64,000 nucleotides of DNA from positions 648,889 to 712,888 of the forward strand of contig MTMF02000009.1 in NCBI GenBank assembly GCA_002011125.2. Direction: 5' to 3'. The notes beneath the pieces are model-generated. The model saw only the letters and a list, made by a program, of their open reading frames with translations. It was not told the origin of the DNA and did no database searches. The position numbers were made by a program, and so were the translations under genes. Within the stretch, counting starts at the first letter, position 1, and the number at the start of each line of letters is the position of its first letter. Shown in pieces: positions 45,647 to 54,717 of the stretch. The stretch is from Candidatus Hydrothermarchaeum profundi. GTDB taxonomy: Archaea > Hydrothermarchaeota > Hydrothermarchaeia > Hydrothermarchaeales > Hydrothermarchaeaceae.

Positions 45647-46177
45647 TTAGAGTTTTAATATTTCTTTGCCTTTATCGATGGAAATACCACAAGGCATAGG
45701 TAGTTTAGCAGCCGCTCTTTTAAGGGCATCCTTCGCCGTTTGGAAGTGTTGAGGATCTACTTTTACTGTTATAATTTTCTGTCCTTTTTGGACTTTAGCA
45801 GCCAAACTCACTGGCTTACCAAAGGCTCTCCTCATCCCGTCTGATACCCTATCTGCACCTGCTCCAGTAGCCTGCTTATTCTCTCTTAAAATCTCGTGGG
45901 GAAACAGTCTTGCCTTCATGTAGAAACCATATCTGCCAGCTCTGTTCACTAAGTATCTATTAGCAGCTATTCTACTGGCTTCTAACGCATTATGGGTAAT
46001 CTGCCCACTCTCCTTGGCATAAAGAGATAGCTCAAGAGCAAATCTATCAGGGTTTTTTACATCTCCCATATCGAATATAGTAATCTTTGGGGCAGGAGTT
46101 CCTTTCATATATTCCCGCCGAGTGTATGATCGATTTTTTGGTATTCGATAAATTTTTCCAGGTTTTTTAGTTGCCAT
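45647..46177 (-). CDS. rpl10e: Ribosomal protein L10e (uL16)
   Basis: A 176-residue large-subunit ribosomal protein of the uL16 family, placed near the tRNA elbow and the peptidyl-transferase centre. The start MATKKPGKIYRIPKNRSYTR and the conserved GAGADRVSDGMRRAFGKPV segment are typical. The length is standard. A TATA-like element, read on the minus strand as TTTTATATTT, lies about 45 bases before the ATG in the region shared with the divergent DUF192 gene. Confidence 0.96.
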   Translation of the reverse strand: MATKKPGKIYRIPKNRSYTRREYMKGTPAPKITIFDMGDVKNPDRFALELSLYAKESGQITHNALEASRIAANRYLVNRAGRYGFYMKARLFPHEILRENKQATGAGADRVSDGMRRAFGKPVSLAAKVQKGQKIITVKVDPQHFQTAKDALKRAAAKLPMPCGISIDKGKEILKL

Positions 46178-46209
46178 TTTTTTTAAACCTCAACGAAGCA
46201 AAGCTTTTC

Positions 46210-46590
46210 ATGACGTCTGCAAATATAAAATTTTCTATGGTATTTATATACAAAGAGGAACATTTAATATGTCGAGCTGAAATAGCCGATAGTTTCTTTG
46301 AGAGAGCAAGAGGGTTGATGTTCAAGAAAAGGCTAAAGAACAAAGAAGGCCTTTTAATTAAGTTTTCTGCTAAATTAAAATCTAGAACTATACATTCCCT
46401 TTTCATGAGATTTCCAATAGATTTAATATTTATTGATGAAAATCACTGTATAACTGAAGTAACAACACTGTATCCCTGGAGTTTTTATAAACCAAAAATT
46501 CGTTCCAGTAAAATGGTGCTGGAAGTTAATGCTGGAACAATTAACTCCCTTGGTCTAACAACGGGAGATAAGTTGAGATTCGTCAGATAA
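46210..46590 (+). CDS. DUF192 family protein
   Basis: A 126-residue protein of the DUF192 family, a small beta-barrel found widely in archaea and bacteria with no known function. The family segment ERARGLMFKKRL, the IHSLFMRFPIDLIFID strand and the C-terminal NSLGLTTGDKLRFV are clear. The start is uncertain between ATG at 46210 and 46237; an ATG at 46171 would overlap L10e. No signal peptide is obvious, unlike many secreted DUF192 proteins. It overlaps the convergent sucD gene by eight bases. Confidence 0.75.
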   Translation: MTSANIKFSMVFIYKEEHLICRAEIADSFFERARGLMFKKRLKNKEGLLIKFSAKLKSRTIHSLFMRFPIDLIFIDENHCITEVTTLYPWSFYKPKIRSSKMVLEVNAGTINSLGLTTGDKLRFVR

Positions 46591-47443
46591 CATTTTTCAC
46601 TAATCTTGGTATTTCGTATGGAAACTTTGCTATTGTTGCTCCTGCTTTTTTTAGCGCATTTATTTTACTAAGAGCGGTGCCTTTACCTCTTGATATGATA
46701 GCTCCAGCGTGACCCATTTTTTTCTCTTCTGGCGCAGTTATACCTGCAATATATCCTATCACAGGCTTACTCATTTCCTTTATAACTTCTGCTGCTTTTT
46801 CTTCCTCCTCTCCCCCTATCTCCCCAATTAGAACAATGGCTTTTGTTTCAGGATCTTCCTCAAATTCTCTAAGAACTTCAGACATAGATGTACCTAAAAC
46901 TGGGTCTCCACCTATCCCCACTAAGGTGCTCTGACCCAGACCTTCTTCCAATAAGGCGAGTGCGATTTCATAGGACAGAGTGCCGCTCCTGGAAACTAAC
47001 CCTACTTCACCTTCTTTAAAAAACATTCCAGGCATTATACCTACCTTACATTTACCCGGGGAGATTATACCGGCAGTATTAGGACCGATTAGCCTCGAAC
47101 CTTTTAATTCGGAAAAAGCTTTAATTTTCATAGAGTCATGCACAGGGATGCATTCAGTTATTACAACAACCATATCAAGATACTCTAAAGCAGCAAAAGC
47201 GGCGTCCTTGGCGAACATAGATGGCACAAATACTATAGAAACATCAGCATCATGCTCTGACAATGCGGCTTTCATGGTGTCATATACAGGCACTCCATTA
47301 ATGTGTTCTCCTCCTCTCCCGGGAGTAACGCCCGCTACAATCTTTGTACCATAATCTAACATAGCTTTAGTGTGGAAGCTTCCATGTTGCCCTGTGATCC
47401 CCTGAACAATAACTTTAGTGTCCTCATCTATATAGATGCTCAT
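46583..47443 (-). CDS. sucD: Succinyl-CoA synthetase alpha subunit
   Basis: A 286-residue subunit that binds CoA and carries the phospho-His. The N-terminal VQGITGQHGSFHTKAM matches the CoA-binding start, and the active-site His245 lies in MGHAGAI. With the beta subunit it interconverts succinyl-CoA and succinate with ATP or GTP; acetyl- or other acyl-CoA could also be substrates in archaea. It is coupled to sucC by a four-base overlap. Confidence 0.93.
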   Translation of the reverse strand: MSIYIDEDTKVIVQGITGQHGSFHTKAMLDYGTKIVAGVTPGRGGEHINGVPVYDTMKAALSEHDADVSIVFVPSMFAKDAAFAALEYLDMVVVITECIPVHDSMKIKAFSELKGSRLIGPNTAGIISPGKCKVGIMPGMFFKEGEVGLVSRSGTLSYEIALALLEEGLGQSTLVGIGGDPVLGTSMSEVLREFEEDPETKAIVLIGEIGGEEEEKAAEVIKEMSKPVIGYIAGITAPEEKKMGHAGAIISRGKGTALSKINALKKAGATIAKFPYEIPRLVKNVI

Positions 47444-48504
47444 CTCGCTAGCTCCACCACTTTTTTTGCGGCCTTATCCATTGAAACCAAAATCTCAAAG
47501 CCCTTCGACTCTAGTAGTCTAGTAGCTTCTTTTTCATTTGTACCACGCAATCTTATTACTAAAGGTATATCGAGTAAGTCTTTGCTATCTATTATCCCTC
47601 TAGCAATTTCATCACATTTAGTTATTCCACCTAGAATGTTAATAAATACAGCTTTCAGTTGGGGGTGTGAGATTATTTTTTCTATCGCTTCTTTCATTTT
47701 TTCCTTTGAGGCTCCGCCTCCGATGTCAAGGAAATTAGCGGGCTTCCCTCCAAGATTTTTAATAGTATCCATAGTACTCATCGCTAGACCTGCCCCGTTA
47801 ACTATACATCCTATATCGCCGTCAAGTTCCACATAGCTTAAACTACTCTCAATTTTGATCCCCTGTCTAAATAAGGCATTGTCATCTACGACCATCCTAG
47901 CGTCCACAGCATAAGCGCCTTCATTAGTAATTCCAAGAGGATTAATTTCTAAGAGAATACAGTCTCTCTCTTCGAATATATTATAAAGTAAATAAAGAAT
48001 ATTACTTACAGATTTAAATTCCTCCCTTTTAAGTCCTAGGTTACCGATAATTTCTCTAGCCCTATGTGGGTAAAATCCGAGTAGAGGGTCAACGGTCTCT
48101 GAAAAAATACAGTCTTTCTTCACGGATTCTATATCTACCCCACCAAAACCACTAGCCATAACGACAGGTTTGCCCAAATTTCTATCGATTGTAATGCCTA
48201 AATATAGCTCTTTCTCAATCTTTATTTTTTCTTCTACTAGCAATTTGTCGACTGTGAAGCCCTTGATATTTGATTTAAGCAGTTTCTGTGCAATTTCATA
48301 GGCAGCTTGAGGATTGCTTGCAAATCTGATGCCTCCAGCTTTACCTCTGCCCCCAACCGGTATCTGGGCCTTTACTGCTACTGGAACCGCTAGTTCAGAA
48401 GCATATGCCGCAGCGGCTTCTGGAGTATATATGACTCTACCTCTAGGGGCCGGTATACCGTACTCTGTAAAGACTTCTTTGGCTTGGTATTCATAGAAAT
48501 CCAT
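47440..48504 (-). CDS. sucC: Succinyl-CoA synthetase beta subunit
   Basis: A 354-residue ATP-grasp subunit that binds the nucleotide and part of the active site. The start MDFYEYQAKEVFTEYGIPAP is typical. The segments DARMVVDDNALFRQ and NGAGLAMSTMD with the following FLDIGGGASKE are the expected metal and phosphate-binding regions. The gene comes first in the sucCD operon and lies just downstream of the DUF166 gene group. Confidence 0.93.
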   Translation of the reverse strand: MDFYEYQAKEVFTEYGIPAPRGRVIYTPEAAAAYASELAVPVAVKAQIPVGGRGKAGGIRFASNPQAAYEIAQKLLKSNIKGFTVDKLLVEEKIKIEKELYLGITIDRNLGKPVVMASGFGGVDIESVKKDCIFSETVDPLLGFYPHRAREIIGNLGLKREEFKSVSNILYLLYNIFEERDCILLEINPLGITNEGAYAVDARMVVDDNALFRQGIKIESSLSYVELDGDIGCIVNGAGLAMSTMDTIKNLGGKPANFLDIGGGASKEKMKEAIEKIISHPQLKAVFINILGGITKCDEIARGIIDSKDLLDIPLVIRLRGTNEKEATRLLESKGFEILVSMDKAAKKVVELAR

Positions 48505-48520
48505 AAGAAAGGTAAGGAGA

Positions 48521-49102
48521 TTATTTTCTTAAAGCTTTTTTTAATGCATTGGAGTGGACATCACCCGCTACGTGAAGTGGCGCCTTCTTTTTTGAAATAG
48601 AGTAACCCCCTTTTGCTTTGCAAAGATACTGGACCTCTAGTGCTATCCTAGGAATTGCTTCTTCTACCTTCATACCTTTAATTTTCTCTGCGGCAACCCA
48701 GGTAGCCCCACAGGGAGAGCCCTTCAGGACATCTATCTCCCATATTCTTCCATCTTTCACTTTCACTCTAAACTCTGGGTGTCCGAATTTAAAATCCCGT
48801 AAATTAAGAGAACAGCATACGGGAGGGGTTATAGCGCCTTTGACTTTCTTATTTGGTACTATTATGGGTATATTCTTTTCTCTAGCGATTTCTATGAGAT
48901 AGTCTGTTAGATCGCCATGATGCATGTGGTCAATTATTAATTCGGCTTCAAAATTTTCATCAATATACTCGGAGGGTTCATCTATTATCTGAGGTAGAAA
49001 CTCATCCACGGATATAGTTATGACATCTACATCACCATATTTCTTTAATCCCTCTACGATATGGTCGGCAGAATGTCCTCTCTGAAAAACTGCTACCTTC
49101 AT
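48521..49102 (-). CDS. DUF166 family protein
   Basis: A 193-residue protein matching archaeal DUF166 (COG1810), which some databases label thymidylate-synthase-like without good evidence. The conserved parts are the opening MKVAVFQRG, ITPPVCCSLN and LKGSPCGATWVAAE, with three conserved cysteines that could bind a metal or act in catalysis. The start at 49102 overlaps the stop of the small Cys-rich gene (ATGA), which settles it against a longer frame to 49126. The function is unknown. Confidence 0.75.
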   Translation of the reverse strand: MKVAVFQRGHSADHIVEGLKKYGDVDVITISVDEFLPQIIDEPSEYIDENFEAELIIDHMHHGDLTDYLIEIAREKNIPIIVPNKKVKGAITPPVCCSLNLRDFKFGHPEFRVKVKDGRIWEIDVLKGSPCGATWVAAEKIKGMKVEEAIPRIALEVQYLCKAKGGYSISKKKAPLHVAGDVHSNALKKALRK

Positions 49103-49242
49103 GGTCCCGGTTGAAAGTCTATACATTTTCTCTCCACTATAATGTCAAGATCAATCTCTCCGCTTATTGGGCATCTATTCCAAGTGGAGCCTTGGGATGT
49201 AGTGTGTATTTCTAATAAAACGCAGTCTTGACATTTAACCAC
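49099..49242 (-). CDS. Small Cys-rich protein, 47 residues
   Basis: A 47-residue protein opening MVKCQDCVLLE, with later Cys in NRCPISG and RKCIDF: four Cys, likely one metal site. GTG at 49242 overlaps the stop of the upstream small gene by one base (TAGTG) and follows GAGGAAG; its own stop overlaps the DUF166 ATG (ATGA). The double coupling is strong evidence that this short frame is real. It may be a zinc-ribbon or Fe-S partner of DUF166. Confidence 0.6.
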   Translation of the reverse strand: MVKCQDCVLLEIHTTSQGSTWNRCPISGEIDLDIIVERKCIDFQPGP

Positions 49243-49373
49243 TACTTCCTCACCACCGCCATCCTCCTTTTAGAAGGCTCCAAGCATGTTAAGTGATAAT
49301 GTTCGAACCTATAGAAGATGCTCGGCTGTGAAGATTCAATGATCCTCCCACATCTAGCGCATTTAAATGTCAT
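49242..49373 (-). CDS. Small zinc-ribbon-like protein, 43 residues
   Basis: A 43-residue frame from ATG at 49373, opening MTFKCARCGRIIES and ending with a basic tail. CARC, then HYHLTC, provide C-x2-C and H-x-H-x2-C ligands for one zinc. The gene ends in a TAG that overlaps the next GTG. It is the first of a three-gene chain ending in DUF166. Such mini-proteins are easily missed by length cut-offs. The partner and role are unknown. Confidence 0.55.
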   Translation of the reverse strand: MTFKCARCGRIIESSQPSIFYRFEHYHLTCLEPSKRRMAVVRK

Positions 49374-49434
49374 TTTTACCACGGTCTTGGAGAGCCCAAT
49401 CAACTTTAACGAGTTAAAATCAAGCTATAATTTT

Positions 49435-49944
49435 TTAGAAGGTAACAGATTTCAACCCTGCAGCAATAGCAGCGAGTATTATACTTTCTAAAATTTTTCT
49501 AACAGAATTTTTCTTTGGTGTTTCGTCATTTATGTAGCCTGTATCGAAAATGTCACGGTAATATAGATACAGATATAGGCCTCCTACAGAGGCGTAAAGG
49601 AATGAAATCGATTCTATTAAGCTTCTACAGACCTCTACTAAAGCATAAGCCGCTGATGGATCGACATTAGCTTCTTTTAATATAAAATAATCCCCACCAG
49701 CGATGTATCTGCCTATTAATATGCCGTTATTATTGCCTAGTATCAATATAGCGAGGAAAGGACCTACTCCACTGAAAATCATTCCTGACAGTATACCGGC
49801 AATAGGCCAAAACAAGGTTCCAATCCGAGTTTCAATAGTGAGAAAATGCGATGGATTATTTTGCTTTATCCCCACAACGATCCCTATTATAAGCGCTAGT
49901 ACATACCCTCTTATTAGAATCATCTGAAAACATTTTTTATTCAT
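49435..49944 (-). CDS. Hypothetical membrane protein
   Basis: A 169-residue protein with about four hydrophobic segments (MILIRGYVLALIIGIVVG, then IGTLFWPIAGILSGMIF, FLAILILGNN, and a final LAAIAAG). I do not recognise the family. The ATG at 49944 overlaps the upstream stop, so it is coupled to the preceding coiled-coil membrane gene; a TTG at 49959 and an ATG at 49923 are alternatives. The soluble segment with VDPSAAYALVEVCRSLIES lies between the second and third hydrophobic groups. Confidence 0.55.
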   Translation of the reverse strand: MNKKCFQMILIRGYVLALIIGIVVGIKQNNPSHFLTIETRIGTLFWPIAGILSGMIFSGVGPFLAILILGNNNGILIGRYIAGGDYFILKEANVDPSAAYALVEVCRSLIESISFLYASVGGLYLYLYYRDIFDTGYINDETPKKNSVRKILESIILAAIAAGLKSVTF

Positions 49945-50410
49945 TTTTTTCTTTTTCAATATACCTCTGAATAGCCTTCCTAAGTTCCTCTAACTCTTTT
50001 TCAATGTCTTTTTGCTCTCTAAATGCTTCTCCGGAGTTCATTAGTCCTAATTTTTTAAGAAAAACCTCTTCTTCCTTTAATATCCCCTCTATTTCAGAGT
50101 CATCGATTTTGAATACTCCCCCATATTTCTCCTTTAAATCGGACTGTTCCGCTTGGAACTTCCTTGGGAATTTTGAGTTCAGTATTTTAGCGACCATCTT
50201 TTCAATTATTAAAGAGGAAATTATAGCAGCGGTATATAGCCCAAGATCAATTTTACTTAATGGATAAAGTGCTATAGTAGTAAATACCCCGATAGCAATG
50301 CCGGTAATTAGTCTTCTCTTTTTTGTCCATACCTCATACTTCCCTACTTCGATGAGTACCATCTGCCCCATAGTAAAGGACCCGCATAGAAAATATAGAA
50401 CATCGAGCAT
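49937..50410 (-). CDS. Hypothetical membrane protein with coiled-coil tail
   Basis: A 157-residue protein with an N-terminal helix, a second hydrophobic segment and a third one near residues 60-70, followed by a charged C-terminal half ending in a heptad-like run (REQKDIEKELEELRKAI). The family is not recognised. It overlaps and is coupled to the next membrane gene. Both lie divergently from the histone gene. The pair may form a small membrane complex. Confidence 0.55.
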   Translation of the reverse strand: MLDVLYFLCGSFTMGQMVLIEVGKYEVWTKKRRLITGIAIGVFTTIALYPLSKIDLGLYTAAIISSLIIEKMVAKILNSKFPRKFQAEQSDLKEKYGGVFKIDDSEIEGILKEEEVFLKKLGLMNSGEAFREQKDIEKELEELRKAIQRYIEKEKNE

Positions 50411-50560
50411 GTTGCAAAGCTCTATAACTCCGTTAAATTAAATTTTCGAAAGCCGTTATAATTTTATGAATTCAAAAAGAAATGAAGTCAAATATATCCC
50501 ATAAGGATACCCAAAAATCTTTTTAATTAGAATTTAATATTATTATTTGAGGTGATTTCA

Positions 50561-50761
50561 ATGGGAGAACTTCCAATTGCAGCGTGTGATAGAATTATAA
50601 GAAAGGCAACCGGTTTGAGGGTGGGTAATGATGCAGCAGAAGCTCTTGCAGAATATTTGGAGGAGGTCGGAAAAGAGATTGCTAGAGAAGCAGGTGTTTT
50701 AGCCGAGCATGCTGGGAGAAAGACAGTTAAAGCTAGCGATATAAAGCTTGCTACTGAGTAA
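50561..50761 (+). CDS. Archaeal histone
   Basis: A 66-residue histone-fold protein that wraps DNA. It opens MGELPIAACDRIIRKA, with the conserved loop in RVGNDAAEAL and the C-terminal KTVKASDIKLAT, including the Arg and Lys that contact DNA. The ATG at 50561 follows GAGGTGA; an upstream GTG at 50552 is too close to that site. It is a single-domain protein that should form dimers and longer filaments. A histone-deacetylase-like enzyme is encoded 3 kb downstream. Confidence 0.93.
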   Translation: MGELPIAACDRIIRKATGLRVGNDAAEALAEYLEEVGKEIAREAGVLAEHAGRKTVKASDIKLATE

Positions 50762-50857
50762 ACCTTACGGGGGGAGGAAACTCTTTAAATTCTAAGAATT
50801 TTGGGACCCCTTGGAATAATACAAAATTTTAATTATTTGATATGCTATTTATTTTCG

Positions 50858-52900
50858 ATGCTCTCAAGTCTTACTGAAATAAAAGGAGTAGGTGAAAAAG
50901 TAAGGAAGGCTTTGGTAGAACATTTCGGTTCTGAAGAGACCGCCATAAACTCTTTTCTAAACCTTGAATTCTATCCTTTATTCTCATCTCCCTTACCCGC
51001 TCACAAAGCTCTTGAAATAGCGAGGGAAGTCTATTCTCAAGTCGAGGGGTTTCATTATCAGGACATGCTCAAAACACAAGAAATGCGGGAGATCTATACC
51101 GAGATATTTGATATTTTAAAGTCTTTTGCATCTACTGAATTCGGCAGGTTCAAGTTAGGCCTCTTCTTTCCAACTTGCTCAAAAACAGAGCTTGAGAAGA
51201 GGCATAGGCAGGTCAGAAAGGCGATTGAGCTAATTGAATCAACTGAGAGAGATAAAATTAGAGAAATAAAGAAGACGTTGCCTAAACTGCTGGCTGAAGA
51301 TGAAAACACCTCTCCAGAGACATTCTCGGCAGTTATAGTAACTGAAGATAAAAGTTTAACTCAAGAGTTGATTGAGAAAGTAAAAGGGCAAATAGAGGTT
51401 TTTTTATTAGAATCATCTGAGGATATTAGGTACCTCCTTGAATATAAGCACATTAGATACATCCAAACCGAGAATTCTAGGTTTCTGTCGCAGATAGAGT
51501 CTTTAGATAATGTCGAGGTCTTTTTTAATCCGAGAGATGAAGATTTAATCCCGGAAGTTGTTCTCTCTTATTATATAAAAAAAAGAAAAGCAATACTAGC
51601 TGGAAAGAAGATTATTGAATCCTTGGGCGTAGATAAACTCCACAGGCTGAAGCTGGATATAGATGTATCTGAGTTTTTATCTATCGCTGAAAAAGTTGAA
51701 CTTATAAACGGTAACGAAAGGGAATCCGTATTTAATAGGTTCTCGCTAGCATGTAAAAACTTTCACGAGGTAATTGAGCGGGTTTCAAATGAAATAAACC
51801 GAGAAATTAGGGCAATTCTTGAGCAAGATGTGGCATTAAGAGGTAAAGATGTTCTAGCTATACTAGAGAGGGGAGATGTATATAAGTCTCTTCCAAATAA
51901 GATCTTGGAAATCCTGAAGGAAGGAGCAGAAAAATGTGAGAGAGCTATAGCTAAAGAGTTAGGCCTAGAGAAAGAGAGCCTCATGTTTTCTGGGCTCTTT
52001 GATATAAGGTATCCTTTTCAGCCCAATCAAGAGAAGCAGATTGAGATCCTTAGGTGGCTAGAATCTAAGAGAGCTGAAAAAGAGTTTGAATTAAAAAGAA
52101 AGTTAGCACATGAGCTGGGTGACAGACAAGATATAGTAAGGCGGAGCATAGAAAAACTACTCGAAATTGATGTCTTAATAGCGCTGGGAGAATTTTCGAT
52201 AACATATAGAGGAGTTATCCCATCCTTTGGTGAGGAACTCAGTTTTAAAGGCGGCAGGCACATTAAACTTCAAGAACTAGAGCTGGCAGGAAACTATAAA
52301 GTGCAGCCGGTGGACTATAATATAAAAAAGATTTGTGTTTTGACAGGTGCTAACTCTGGGGGGAAGACCACTCTTTTGGAAACAATTGGGCAGATACAGG
52401 TTATGGCGCAATGTGGGCTTCCAGTATTGGCATCTAGTGCCGTGGTACCTATGATTGATGAAGTCTATTATTTTAGAAAAAGTATCCATGGGGCTAGTGC
52501 CGGAGCATTAGAAAACCTCTTAAAGTCCTTTGCAAGTCTCTCTACTTCTAGTAAAAAAAGACTAATACTTGCTGATGAGATCGAATCAGTAACAGAACCC
52601 GGCGCGGCTGCAAAAATAATCTCTTCCATCCTTGAATGGTTTTTGAAAGATGAAAATACTCAAATTGTCTTAGTTACTCACCTGGGAGAGGCTCTTAAAG
52701 ATATCCCTAATGTTAGAATAGACGGGATAGAGGCTAAAGGCTTGGACGAGAATTTAAATCTAATTGTAGACAGGAATCCTCGTATAGGCAGGATAGCTAA
52801 GTCAACGCCAGAGCTAATATTAGAAAGACTGAGGAAAAAAGAAAAATCAACTGACTTTTATCGATACATTTTAGGAAAATTCAATAAACACAACCCTTAA
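50858..52900 (+). CDS. MutS-like ATPase with N-terminal helix-hairpin-helix
   Basis: A 680-residue archaeal MutS-family protein. The N-terminus has a helix-hairpin-helix (LSSLTEIKGVGEKVRKAL). A clamp/lever region of mixed coiled coils follows. The ATPase domain has Walker A GANSGGKTT at 497-505, Walker B in RLILADEIESV and the switch in LVTHLG. There is no N-terminal mismatch-reading domain and no Smr nuclease, so it is a MutS2/MutS5-like branch and not a mismatch-repair MutS. A role in recombination or ribosome rescue is known for relatives. The ATG at 50858 is preferred over an upstream TTG. Confidence 0.83.
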   Translation: MLSSLTEIKGVGEKVRKALVEHFGSEETAINSFLNLEFYPLFSSPLPAHKALEIAREVYSQVEGFHYQDMLKTQEMREIYTEIFDILKSFASTEFGRFKLGLFFPTCSKTELEKRHRQVRKAIELIESTERDKIREIKKTLPKLLAEDENTSPETFSAVIVTEDKSLTQELIEKVKGQIEVFLLESSEDIRYLLEYKHIRYIQTENSRFLSQIESLDNVEVFFNPRDEDLIPEVVLSYYIKKRKAILAGKKIIESLGVDKLHRLKLDIDVSEFLSIAEKVELINGNERESVFNRFSLACKNFHEVIERVSNEINREIRAILEQDVALRGKDVLAILERGDVYKSLPNKILEILKEGAEKCERAIAKELGLEKESLMFSGLFDIRYPFQPNQEKQIEILRWLESKRAEKEFELKRKLAHELGDRQDIVRRSIEKLLEIDVLIALGEFSITYRGVIPSFGEELSFKGGRHIKLQELELAGNYKVQPVDYNIKKICVLTGANSGGKTTLLETIGQIQVMAQCGLPVLASSAVVPMIDEVYYFRKSIHGASAGALENLLKSFASLSTSSKKRLILADEIESVTEPGAAAKIISSILEWFLKDENTQIVLVTHLGEALKDIPNVRIDGIEAKGLDENLNLIVDRNPRIGRIAKSTPELILERLRKKEKSTDFYRYILGKFNKHNP

Positions 52901-52932
52901 ATAGATTGTAGAGGAATTCAGAAAGAAGGGAA

Positions 52933-53730
52933 ATGGCTAAGGTAAGTATAGTGAGGTCCAAGAAGCCTGATATCAGGCCAGCTCTTGATTTTATAAATTT
53001 TACTCCAAAAGAGTGCGAGATAGTGGCTATAAAGCCTAATATTTCTTCTCCAGACCCGTATAATACTGGCATCACTACTGACTTACGAATTCTCGAACAA
53101 GTACTGAAAATGTACGAGGGATTAGCCGAGAGAGTGGTTATAGAAAGCAATCCTTATTCTCATAAGATGGAGGAGGTCTTTGAAAAGACCGGTGCCCAAG
53201 AACTCTGCGAATACTACGGTGCGAAGATAGTAAACCTGAGCGAGGATCGCTTGATACCGGTAGAGCTAGATTACTTGGTTCTTAAAAATTTTAAAGCTCC
53301 CAGTACAATTCTGAAGGCCGACTTTCTTATAAATCTCCCTGTGATGAAGACCCATCCAATCACTAAAGTTAGCCTTGCATTAAAAAACATGATGGGGATT
53401 ATACCGGGCTCTAAAGCTATTTATCATCCTAGGATAAGTGAGGCTATAGTTGACGTAATGCGTGTGAGAAAACCGGATTTAAATATATTGGATGGTATTG
53501 TAGGAGTAGAGGGAAGAGCTGGGAGAAAACCTAAGGAGATGGATTTAATTATGGCCAGCACCGACGCGGTTGCTTTGGACACTATTGCCTGCAAAGTAAT
53601 GGGGGTTAACCCTATAAACGTTGAGCATATTTATATGGCTGGATACTACGGTATCGGGGAATATGTGGAGAGAAAAATTCAGGTGGTTGGGGAAACGGTT
53701 GAGAACGTTAGAGACAAATTCGAATATTAA
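52933..53730 (+). CDS. DUF362 domain protein
   Basis: A 265-residue DUF362 protein. Family features are the opening KVSIVRSKK, the conserved KPNISSPDP, LINLPVMKTHPITKVSLALK and the late GVEGRAGRKPKEMDLI, then STDAVALDTIACKVMG. It lacks the ferredoxin-type Cys clusters found in longer members. The reaction is unknown. It overlaps the convergent deacetylase gene by four bases at the 3' end. Confidence 0.85.
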   Translation: MAKVSIVRSKKPDIRPALDFINFTPKECEIVAIKPNISSPDPYNTGITTDLRILEQVLKMYEGLAERVVIESNPYSHKMEEVFEKTGAQELCEYYGAKIVNLSEDRLIPVELDYLVLKNFKAPSTILKADFLINLPVMKTHPITKVSLALKNMMGIIPGSKAIYHPRISEAIVDVMRVRKPDLNILDGIVGVEGRAGRKPKEMDLIMASTDAVALDTIACKVMGVNPINVEHIYMAGYYGIGEYVERKIQVVGETVENVRDKFEY

Positions 53731-54716
53731 ATATCCCAGAATTCTAAAACTCTTCTTTTCACGGCTTGAAGCCTAGATTCTATGTAGTTAGTGACCATTT
53801 CTTCTTCGTTAATCGATTCTTCTAGCGGCTCGTCATATAGATCCATGATGGGAATTAAAGTAGCATAAACACATCTTGCTAAAGCGCTTAAGTTATATCC
53901 TCCTTCAAGTACGAAGATAGTGTTTGCCCCATATTCAACAAGTCTTTTTGATATCTCATAATAAGCCTGGGTTGTGAGCTTCATACCGCCAAGGGGGTCT
54001 TCATGGTGGGCGTCATATCCTGCGGAAACAAACACTAGTTTTGGTTTAAACTCCTCGAGCACTGGTAAGATGATTTCATCTATAGCCTTGAGGTAGCTGC
54101 TATTGCAGGTTCCAGGTGGTAGAGGAATATTTATTATATTTTCCTTTATTTCATCAATTCCGCCTGTTCCAGGGTAGAATGGATATTGGTGGAGAGAAGC
54201 GAAAAGCACGTGAGTATTGCTCTGAAAGATATCTTGTGTCCCGTTTCCATGATGAAGGTCGAAGTCTAATATGAATACTCTCTTTATTTTTCGTTTAGCT
54301 ATAGCGTATCCAGCTCCGACAGCTAGATTATTAAATAGGCAGAAGCCCATTGCCCTGTCCTTTTCAGCATGATGACCTGGCGGCCTCACTAAGGCAAAAG
54401 AATACTTATAATCGTCCATTTGATCTACACAAGTTATAACTCCTCCAGCAGCTAGCATTGCTACTTCATAGCTTTTATCGGTCACATACGTATCAGCATC
54501 TATCATGCCCGTTGGGAAATTTGCTATAAACTCAAGGTGTTCTTTCGTGTGGACTCTTAGTATATCCTCTTTCTTAGCGGGTGAGGGCTCTATGAGAGGT
54601 ATTTTTTCAAACGCATCTTTCTTAGTAAGAAAATTCATCACAGATTTTAGTCTTTTATTGTTTTCAGGATGGGTATCGTTATTATGTAGGAGATACTTTT
54701 CGGAGTAAACTATCAT
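53727..54716 (-). CDS. Histone deacetylase-like amidohydrolase
   Basis: A 329-residue zinc amidohydrolase of the HDAC/acetoin-utilisation/acetylpolyamine superfamily. The His pair is in RPPGHHAE, zinc ligands Asp and His in DFDLHHGNG, and the third Asp in SAGYDAHHEDP; the catalytic Tyr is in the GGYNLS region. In archaea it may remove acetyl groups from proteins, including chromatin proteins such as Alba or the histone encoded nearby, or from polyamines. It lies one base upstream of... and is transcribed after the GT2 gene. Confidence 0.88.
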   Translation of the reverse strand: MIVYSEKYLLHNNDTHPENNKRLKSVMNFLTKKDAFEKIPLIEPSPAKKEDILRVHTKEHLEFIANFPTGMIDADTYVTDKSYEVAMLAAGGVITCVDQMDDYKYSFALVRPPGHHAEKDRAMGFCLFNNLAVGAGYAIAKRKIKRVFILDFDLHHGNGTQDIFQSNTHVLFASLHQYPFYPGTGGIDEIKENIINIPLPPGTCNSSYLKAIDEIILPVLEEFKPKLVFVSAGYDAHHEDPLGGMKLTTQAYYEISKRLVEYGANTIFVLEGGYNLSALARCVYATLIPIMDLYDEPLEESINEEEMVTNYIESRLQAVKRRVLEFWDI

Positions 54717-54717
54717 A

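Noticed and set aside
49306..49320. GTTCGAAC resembling a tRNA T-loop
   Set aside because: No acceptor or anticodon stem can be built around it, and the bases lie inside the small zinc-ribbon frame.
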